Shown here piece after piece: positions 5,752 to 9,627 of a DNA stretch of 9,627 nucleotides. Numbering within the stretch: the first letter of the stretch is position 1; each line of letters starts with the position of its first letter. The notes below the pieces were generated by a model. The model was not told the DNA's origin and did no database searches. It worked only from the letters and a program-made list of their open reading frames with translations. Origin of the DNA: CAYFNK01 sp964393215 (GTDB taxonomy: Archaea; Nanobdellota; Nanobdellia; SCGC-AAA011-G17; PNOQ01); NCBI GenBank assembly GCA_964393215.1, contig CAYMSW010000024.1, forward strand, positions 1-9,627, read 5' to 3'. Position numbers and translations under genes: made by a program.

Positions 5752-5754
5752 AGG
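5741..5754 (+). promoter_or_regulatory. Weak candidate promoter for the small gene at 5775
   Basis: AAAATCATTAAAGG spans the end of the PEP synthase gene. An ATTAAAG TATA-like box lies about 28 bases before the ATG at 5775, the spacing expected for a leaderless transcript. It is weaker than the other promoters here; read-through from ppsA is the alternative. Confidence 0.35.
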
Positions 5755-5774
5755 TTTTGCTAATTCCTCTTTTT

Positions 5775-5969
5775 ATGGATAATTATGAAATGAGCATTAG
5801 GGAATTGATAGAGGATTATTTTACTGTTGAGGAGAGACATGATCCGGAAAATAAAGGAAGGTTTGATGAAGTTGACTTTGGATTTTATTTATTTAAAAAA
5901 TTAAGAGTTAGGCCCAGAGAAAGGTTTTCTGAAAGAACTGGTTGGACTTTGGAGTATATGGTGGTTTAA
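5775..5969 (+). CDS. Small charged protein, unknown function
   Basis: A 64-residue product I do not recognise. Starts are possible at 5757 (TTG), 5775 (ATG) and 5790 (ATG). I prefer 5775 because it lies about 28 bases from a weak TATA-like box, and 5757 would fall between that box and the expected RNA start. The chain is highly charged and acidic in its first half (RELIEDYFTVEERHDPEN), with a basic patch RVRPRERF before an aromatic end, WTLEYMVV. No cysteines, signal peptide or membrane segment are visible, so it is presumably soluble and cytoplasmic. It begins 23 bases after ppsA and is followed closely by another orphan. Codon use looks like its neighbours. It could be a small regulator or an accessory to an unlinked complex; nothing in the sequence settles this. 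Confidence 0.6.
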   Translation: MDNYEMSIRELIEDYFTVEERHDPENKGRFDEVDFGFYLFKKLRVRPRERFSERTGWTLEYMVV

Positions 5970-5982
5970 CAAACCTTATAAA
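5968..5982 (+). promoter_or_regulatory. Promoter of the orphan gene at 6004
   Basis: AACAAACCTTATAAA: an A-rich block and a CTTATAAA TATA box (5975-5982) 29 bases before the ATG at 6004, immediately after the preceding stop. The spacing predicts a leaderless transcript and argues against the TTG start at 5989. Confidence 0.6.
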
Positions 5983-6003
5983 ATTATTTTGATTCACTTT
6001 TTT

Positions 6004-6330
6004 ATGAGTTGGAGAACGAGACTATTTGGAGATAAATTGGATGAGAGTTCTTTGATTGAACTTTTGAATTTTATTGGTGAAGATGTGAATCTTGGTGCTG
6101 AGGATCCTGATGCTGAAAAAGTTAGGGTTTGGGGCAGAACGAGAGTTAAACCAGTTAGAGAAGGACTTTATGTTGATCTTTATGTTAAAAAAAGAGAATT
6201 TGCTCCAGATAGATCTCAATTCTATTTAGGCGAACATTATGATCCAACTGTTTTTGAAGATGCTCCAGTTTGGGGTGATGCAAAAGTTACGCATTTGGAG
6301 AAAACTGTTCCTTACAAAAGAGCTTCTTGA
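6004..6330 (+). CDS. Conserved-looking small protein, unknown function
   Basis: A 108-residue protein with no recognised family. The ATG at 6004 fits a TATA box 29 bases upstream; a TTG at 5989 would add five residues but leaves no room for the RNA start. The first part (MSWRTRLFGDKLDESSLIELLNFIGEDVNL) looks helical and amphipathic. It is followed by likely beta strands around KVRVWGRTRVKPVREGLYVDLYVKKREF (40-67), then SQFYLGEHYDPTVFEDAPVWGDAKV. Three Trp and several Tyr/Phe suggest a folded domain rather than a spurious frame. No signal peptide, membrane helix or cysteine is seen. It has its own promoter and lies between another orphan and the XPD helicase. Function cannot be inferred; a nucleic-acid or protein-binding role would be a guess. 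Confidence 0.65.
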   Translation: MSWRTRLFGDKLDESSLIELLNFIGEDVNLGAEDPDAEKVRVWGRTRVKPVREGLYVDLYVKKREFAPDRSQFYLGEHYDPTVFEDAPVWGDAKVTHLEKTVPYKRAS

Positions 6331-6341
6331 CATATACTATC

Positions 6342-6355
6342 ATATTCTTTATAAG
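6342..6355 (+). promoter_or_regulatory. Promoter of the XPD helicase gene
   Basis: A TTTATAAG TATA box (6348-6355) lies 30 bases before the ATG at 6378, again consistent with a leaderless mRNA. The BRE region upstream (6342-6347) is not A-rich and looks weak. Confidence 0.5.
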
Positions 6356-6377
6356 TTTAGGTTAAGTAAAAATCTGG

Positions 6378-8204
6378 ATGTCAGAGATTTACAGTTTCGA
6401 GGAATTATTCCCATTTGAAAGTTATAGGAAAGGACAAGATTCTTTTGCAAAAGTTGTAGCTACTGCTGCAAGCAATAAAAAGGATGTTTTAGCTCAAGTT
6501 CCTACTGGTGTTGGTAAAACTGTTGCTGTTCTTACTGCCGCTTTAGAATACGCTTTGAAACATGATAAGAAAGTTTTATTTTTAACTTCTAAACACACCC
6601 ATCACAAAATAGCTATAGATACTTTGAGGAAAATAAAGGAGAAGGGCGGTTTGAATCTTCAAGCTGTTGATTTTATTGGAAAAGTTTGGATGTGTGGTAG
6701 AGATGAAGTTGATCCTAAGAATGCCAGGGGTTTTTGGGATTATTGTAAACACTTAACTGAAAATAAAGAATGTGAGCTGTATGAGAATTTTTACAGTAAA
6801 AAAAATATGTTTTCTAATAAATTATTAATGGATGAATTGAAAAATAAAATTCATAATGTTGAAGAATTATTTGAAAAGTGTAAAGAATCTAAAGTTTGTC
6901 CTTATGAAGCTGCGAATTTGTTGGCTAAGAAAAGCAAAGTTGTTGTTGCAGATTATTATCATATTTTAGATCCTGCTATAAGGAGTATTTTTTTGAAGAA
7001 AATTAATGGAGATTTTGATGATTGTATTGTTGTTTGGGATGAAGCGCATAATTTGCCAAGCAGGGCGAGAGATTTGATGAGCGACAATTTGAGTACAATT
7101 AGTTTAGATAATGCTATTGCTGAAGCAAATAAACTGGATAAAGATGTCGAGGAACAAATTTTTGAAATAAAACTTAAGCTGCAGAAATTAGCAGATAAAT
7201 ATGCTGGAAATGAAAGTTTAATTGACAGAGATGAGTTTGGAACTTTTGATGAAGAATTTATTCAGAAGCTGGATGATTTGTCTGAAGATGTTTTAGAATT
7301 GCAGCAGAGAAGTTATTTGAGAGCTTTAGCGTATTTTTTGGATAGTTGGAATAAGGAAGGTAAGGAATTTTCTAGAGTAATAAAGATGGGAAAGACCAAG
7401 ATGGGCAAACCATTTATTCTTTTGGAGAAAAATTGTTTGGATCCTGCTGTGGCCATGGGTGAAATTGTTGAGGGTGCACATTCTAATATTTTTATGAGTG
7501 GAACTTTGTATCCTTTAGAAATGTATGAGAAAATTTTTGGTTTGGATTTACCACTGAAAATTGATTTGTCCAATCCTTATCCTGCTGAGAATAGGCTGGA
7601 TTTGGTTGTTCCTGTTGTAAATACTAAATTGAGTATGAGGAGCGATCAAATGTATGAAAGGATTGCTTTGAATTGTAAGAAGATAATTGAAACTATTCCT
7701 GGAAATAAGATATTTTTCTTTCCAAGTTATGCTATTTTGGGTGAAGTTAGGTCTTATTTTGAAGAAGATATTGTCTCCGAGGAGCCTGGTATGGATAAAA
7801 GTAGCAGAGAGTCTATTTTGAGCAGATTTAAGATTTCTAGAGGGAATAGTTTGTTTGCTGTTAGTGCCGGTAGTTTTGGAGAGAGTATAGATTTGCTTGG
7901 TGATTCTTTGTCTGCAGTTACTATTATAGGGGTTCCTTTTGGTAAATATGACGTTATGAGCAAGGAATTGGTTAGATATTATGATGAGAAGTTTGGTCGA
8001 GGCCAGGAATATGGGTATATTATGCCCGCTTTTACCAAGGTTTTACAGAATGCTGGGCGTTGTATAAGGAGTGAGAAGGACAGAGGAGTTATTATTTATC
8101 TGGATGAGAGGTATTCTTGGAGCAATTATCAGAAGTATTTCCCTGGCTCTGTTGAGCTGATTCAAAGTAGAAATTATGAGAAAGTTAAAGAATTCTTTAG
8201 TTAG
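6378..8204 (+). CDS. xpd: XPD/Rad3-family Fe-S DNA helicase
   Basis: This is a 5'-3' superfamily 2 DNA helicase of the XPD type, linked in eukaryotes to nucleotide excision repair and TFIIH; its archaeal role is less defined but presumed to be DNA repair. Motifs in the 608 residues: RKGQ (17-20, Q-like), Walker A PTGVGKT (42-48), DEAH (221-224), SGTL (374-377), AGSFGESIDLLG (497-508), and QNAGRCIRSEKDRG (557-570). The Fe-S domain lies between Walker A and DEAH: Cys106 (WMC), Cys123 (DYC), Cys132 (ECELYE) and Cys174 (VCPYEAAN), followed by VVVADYYHILDPAI. This order matches XPD (human: C, C, CRFYE, CPYF) better than bacterial DinG. An extra Cys168 lies near the fourth ligand. The Arch domain would cover about 230-350 (charged, helical). 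The gene is complete and probably monocistronic from a leaderless promoter. Confidence 0.93.
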   Translation: MSEIYSFEELFPFESYRKGQDSFAKVVATAASNKKDVLAQVPTGVGKTVAVLTAALEYALKHDKKVLFLTSKHTHHKIAIDTLRKIKEKGGLNLQAVDFIGKVWMCGRDEVDPKNARGFWDYCKHLTENKECELYENFYSKKNMFSNKLLMDELKNKIHNVEELFEKCKESKVCPYEAANLLAKKSKVVVADYYHILDPAIRSIFLKKINGDFDDCIVVWDEAHNLPSRARDLMSDNLSTISLDNAIAEANKLDKDVEEQIFEIKLKLQKLADKYAGNESLIDRDEFGTFDEEFIQKLDDLSEDVLELQQRSYLRALAYFLDSWNKEGKEFSRVIKMGKTKMGKPFILLEKNCLDPAVAMGEIVEGAHSNIFMSGTLYPLEMYEKIFGLDLPLKIDLSNPYPAENRLDLVVPVVNTKLSMRSDQMYERIALNCKKIIETIPGNKIFFFPSYAILGEVRSYFEEDIVSEEPGMDKSSRESILSRFKISRGNSLFAVSAGSFGESIDLLGDSLSAVTIIGVPFGKYDVMSKELVRYYDEKFGRGQEYGYIMPAFTKVLQNAGRCIRSEKDRGVIIYLDERYSWSNYQKYFPGSVELIQSRNYEKVKEFFS

Positions 8205-8213
8205 AGCCTAAAT

Positions 8214-8228
8214 GGTAAGGTTTATAAA
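8214..8228 (+). promoter_or_regulatory. Promoter of the surface-protein operon
   Basis: GGTAAGG precedes a TTTATAAA TATA box (8221-8228). The predicted start site is near 8248-8251, giving a leader of about 30 bases. The start site falls in the middle of a perfect palindrome (8242-8259). Confidence 0.6.
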
Positions 8229-8241
8229 TGAAATATAGACG

Positions 8242-8259
8242 TATATTCTATAGAATATA
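8242..8259. promoter_or_regulatory. 18-bp perfect palindrome at the predicted transcription start; candidate operator
   Basis: TATATTCTATAGAATATA reads the same on both strands and is centred between 8250 and 8251, about 30 bases after the TATA box. A repressor bound here would block RNA polymerase. The alternative is a 5' leader hairpin, which is less likely because only half would be transcribed if the start is at the centre. It is all AT except two G/C pairs, so chance is possible but not the simplest reading. Confidence 0.5.
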
Positions 8260-8268
8260 ATTACAATT

Positions 8269-8274
8269 AAGGAG
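8269..8274 (+). promoter_or_regulatory. Shine-Dalgarno site of the secreted barrel-like protein
   Basis: AAGGAG lies five bases before the ATG at 8280, an ideal position. It fixes this start codon. Confidence 0.7.
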
Positions 8275-8279
8275 TAAAA

Positions 8280-9392
8280 ATGAAGAAATTATTGACAAAT
8301 GCTGTTATGGTACCAGTTGCGGCTTTTAGCTTAGCTCATGGTGCTGAAAATGCTTCTATTGCAGATACTACATATATAGATTGGCACGGAGATGTAAAGA
8401 TTGGTGAATTGATAGAACAGAATGGTTTCGAGTTCAATCCTGGCCATTTCTGGGAAACTGCTTTGGCAGGAGATGGTAATTTTGTAATGAAGGGTGTTAC
8501 TTACACTGATGTTAGGGGTTCTGAGGAAACACAAAGAATATATGGTTCTGGCGATCAAGAAGGTTATTTTACAAGAGATTTAAATCATGGTATTGGAGAT
8601 GTTGTTTTGAACACTCCCCAAGGAATTTACTTTTTAGATGATATTACTGATATAAGAGAAAATACTGAGAGAGTTGATCAGCTTACTGAAGATTTGGATG
8701 AAGCAGAAGCTGGAAGAGACTTTTATCAGGAAAGACATGGAATTACAAAGGGAAAATTAGATAGATGTAGAACTCTTAGAGAAAGAGGAATAGAAAGAGA
8801 AAATAGATTGTCTGAAAGAGCAGACAGTTTGGAAACTTCTATTGAAGATAAAGGACTTATTTATGGTTTACTTCCAAATCAAATAAATGTTTGGAATGGT
8901 GCTGATCAAGTTTATGGTGTTTCAAAAGATTGGTATGCTGGAAATTTAGTTTATGGTGTCGGTTCATTTGGCAGATTCGATGGACTTGAAGAGGGTGTTG
9001 ATAGAACTCTTCTTGATGTCGCAGAAATACAGGGCATAGGAAGAAGAGAAACTGTTGATAGAACTGAATGGGAAGAAACTCCTTCATTTGGATTACTTGG
9101 TAAGGTTGGTTATAAAAATAAAGGTTTTACTCTTTATGCTGGTCCTGGTGTTGTAAGAATGAGAAAAAACACTGCTACAAGCAGAGGTCTTGAACATTAT
9201 GAGGTAGATGGAAGTTACAGAGGTAGTTCTTTTGATCCTGCAACTGCTGGTTCGGAATCTGAATTAGGTTTGGTTTATTGGGCTGGTATTGATTTTGATT
9301 TAGGCAAGAAGTGGTCTTTGGGATTGAACTATATTAGTGATGGAGATGAGTTCGATTCTGTTGGAATTAATTTTGGATGGGATATGAAATGA
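8280..9392 (+). CDS. Predicted secreted protein with coiled coil and beta-barrel-like C-terminal region
   Basis: I recognise no family for this 370-residue protein. The N-terminus (KKLLTNAVMVPVAAFSLAHG, residues 2-21) looks like a signal peptide with possible cleavage near AHG/AEN. Residues 25-120 appear rich in beta strands with many aromatics (TYIDWHGDV, GDGNFVMKGVTYTD). A highly charged helical stretch, about 122-190, has coiled-coil character (TERVDQLTEDLDEAEAGRD...ENRLSERADSLETSIED) and one Cys at 163. From about 193 the chain shows alternating hydrophobic/polar strands separated by turns: WYAGNLVYGVGSFGRF (218-233), SFGLLGKVGYKNKGFTLYAGPG (269-290) and the last 45 residues ending VGINFGWDMK. 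This resembles outer-membrane beta-barrel proteins, which is odd for an archaeon. No C-terminal membrane helix is visible. It has an SD site and palindromic operator candidate upstream and overlaps the next secreted gene by 4 bases. Confidence 0.8.
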   Translation: MKKLLTNAVMVPVAAFSLAHGAENASIADTTYIDWHGDVKIGELIEQNGFEFNPGHFWETALAGDGNFVMKGVTYTDVRGSEETQRIYGSGDQEGYFTRDLNHGIGDVVLNTPQGIYFLDDITDIRENTERVDQLTEDLDEAEAGRDFYQERHGITKGKLDRCRTLRERGIERENRLSERADSLETSIEDKGLIYGLLPNQINVWNGADQVYGVSKDWYAGNLVYGVGSFGRFDGLEEGVDRTLLDVAEIQGIGRRETVDRTEWEETPSFGLLGKVGYKNKGFTLYAGPGVVRMRKNTATSRGLEHYEVDGSYRGSSFDPATAGSESELGLVYWAGIDFDLGKKWSLGLNYISDGDEFDSVGINFGWDMK

Positions 9393-9627
9393 AAAAAACA
9401 TTGACTCTTTTGTTATTTGCATTAGTTTTGGTAACTAGTTTTGTTAGTGCAGCTGCACTTATTACTTCATATTGGGGTAATGGAACAGATTATCTTGAAG
9501 TTGATCAAGGCGATAACGCTCAGTTTTTGATTTGGGCAAGTTCTACTATTGATTATGTTGAATATGGTGCTGTATTGCTTCAAAATGGAAATTATGTAGA
9601 AACTATAGTTGAAGGTAGTGTTGATGG
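9389..9627 (+). CDS. Secreted or surface protein with signal peptide, N-terminal part (3' end outside window)
   Basis: The frame starts at an ATG sharing four bases (ATGA) with the stop of the preceding gene, and runs open for 79 codons to the window edge. It begins MKKTLTLLLFALVLVTSFVSAAA, a textbook signal peptide with a basic start, a long hydrophobic core and a VSA/AA cleavage region around residues 19-22. The mature part (SYWGNGTDYLEVDQGDNAQFLIWAS...) is polar and strand-rich and contains an N-glycosylation sequon (NGT), similar in style to immunoglobulin-like repeats of archaeal surface proteins; that similarity is inference. The overlap implies co-translation with the upstream barrel-like protein, so the two probably act together at the cell surface. 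Length, anchor and family cannot be seen. Confidence 0.85.
   Translation, partial: MKKTLTLLLFALVLVTSFVSAAALITSYWGNGTDYLEVDQGDNAQFLIWASSTIDYVEYGAVLLQNGNYVETIVEGSVD

Noticed and set aside
5775..6330. Toxin-antitoxin pair made of the two small orphan genes
   Set aside because: The genes are not overlapping, each seems to have its own promoter, and neither product shows a recognisable toxin or DNA-binding antitoxin motif.
6378..8204. XPD/DinG-like helicase as part of a defence or CRISPR-associated system
   Set aside because: The Fe-S cysteine pattern and flanking motifs fit chromosomal XPD, and no cas, nuclease or other defence gene lies nearby.

Overview
The window reads as a piece of an AT-rich archaeal genome. 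Three things support this: eukaryote-type/archaeal ribosomal proteins (eL33/L35Ae and uL16/L10e), an XPD-type Fe-S helicase, and BRE/TATA promoter elements about 28-42 bases before the start codons, several of them placed for leaderless mRNAs. The small genes, short gaps, strong AT bias and AGA-type arginine codons resemble DPANN genomes (Woesearchaeota/Pacearchaeota-like). That placement is inference from style; no lineage marker was tested.

All genes lie on the + strand. Positions 3-425 hold the 3' end of a ZIP-family metal transporter. Next comes an 85-residue cysteine-containing orphan (463-720), then an overlapping pair of large-subunit ribosomal proteins (761-1533). A 119-base gap (1534-1652) carries a promoter, a hairpin and a possible 16-residue leader peptide, and leads into a DEAD-box RNA helicase with an Arg/Gly-rich tail (1653-2882). 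A single-domain hemerythrin (2949-3389) and a phosphoenolpyruvate synthase (3451-5751) follow, each under its own copy of a 24-base identical BRE/TATA promoter. Two small orphan genes (5775-5969, 6004-6330) and an XPD helicase with its Fe-S cysteines (6378-8204) come next. The right end is a probable cell-surface operon: a predicted secreted protein with a coiled coil and a beta-barrel-like C-terminal third (8280-9392), overlapped by 4 bases by a second signal-peptide protein cut by the window edge (9389-9627).

Most genes appear to be transcribed singly. The exceptions are the ribosomal pair (1-base TAATG overlap) and the surface pair (ATGA overlap). Start signals are mixed. Several genes look leaderless or nearly so (463, 761, 3451, 5775, 6004, 6378). 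Others have Shine-Dalgarno sequences (rpl10e, the DEAD helicase, the hemerythrin, the 8280 gene). In most gaps an oligo-T run lies between the TATA box and the start codon, so the terminator of one gene may overlap the promoter of the next.

I see no tRNA, rRNA, CRISPR array, insertion sequence, toxin-antitoxin or defence cassette. No gene-free stretch exceeds about 120 bases. The most interesting material is regulatory (the duplicated promoter, the helicase leader, an 18-bp palindrome at the surface-operon start site) plus the barrel-like secreted protein.
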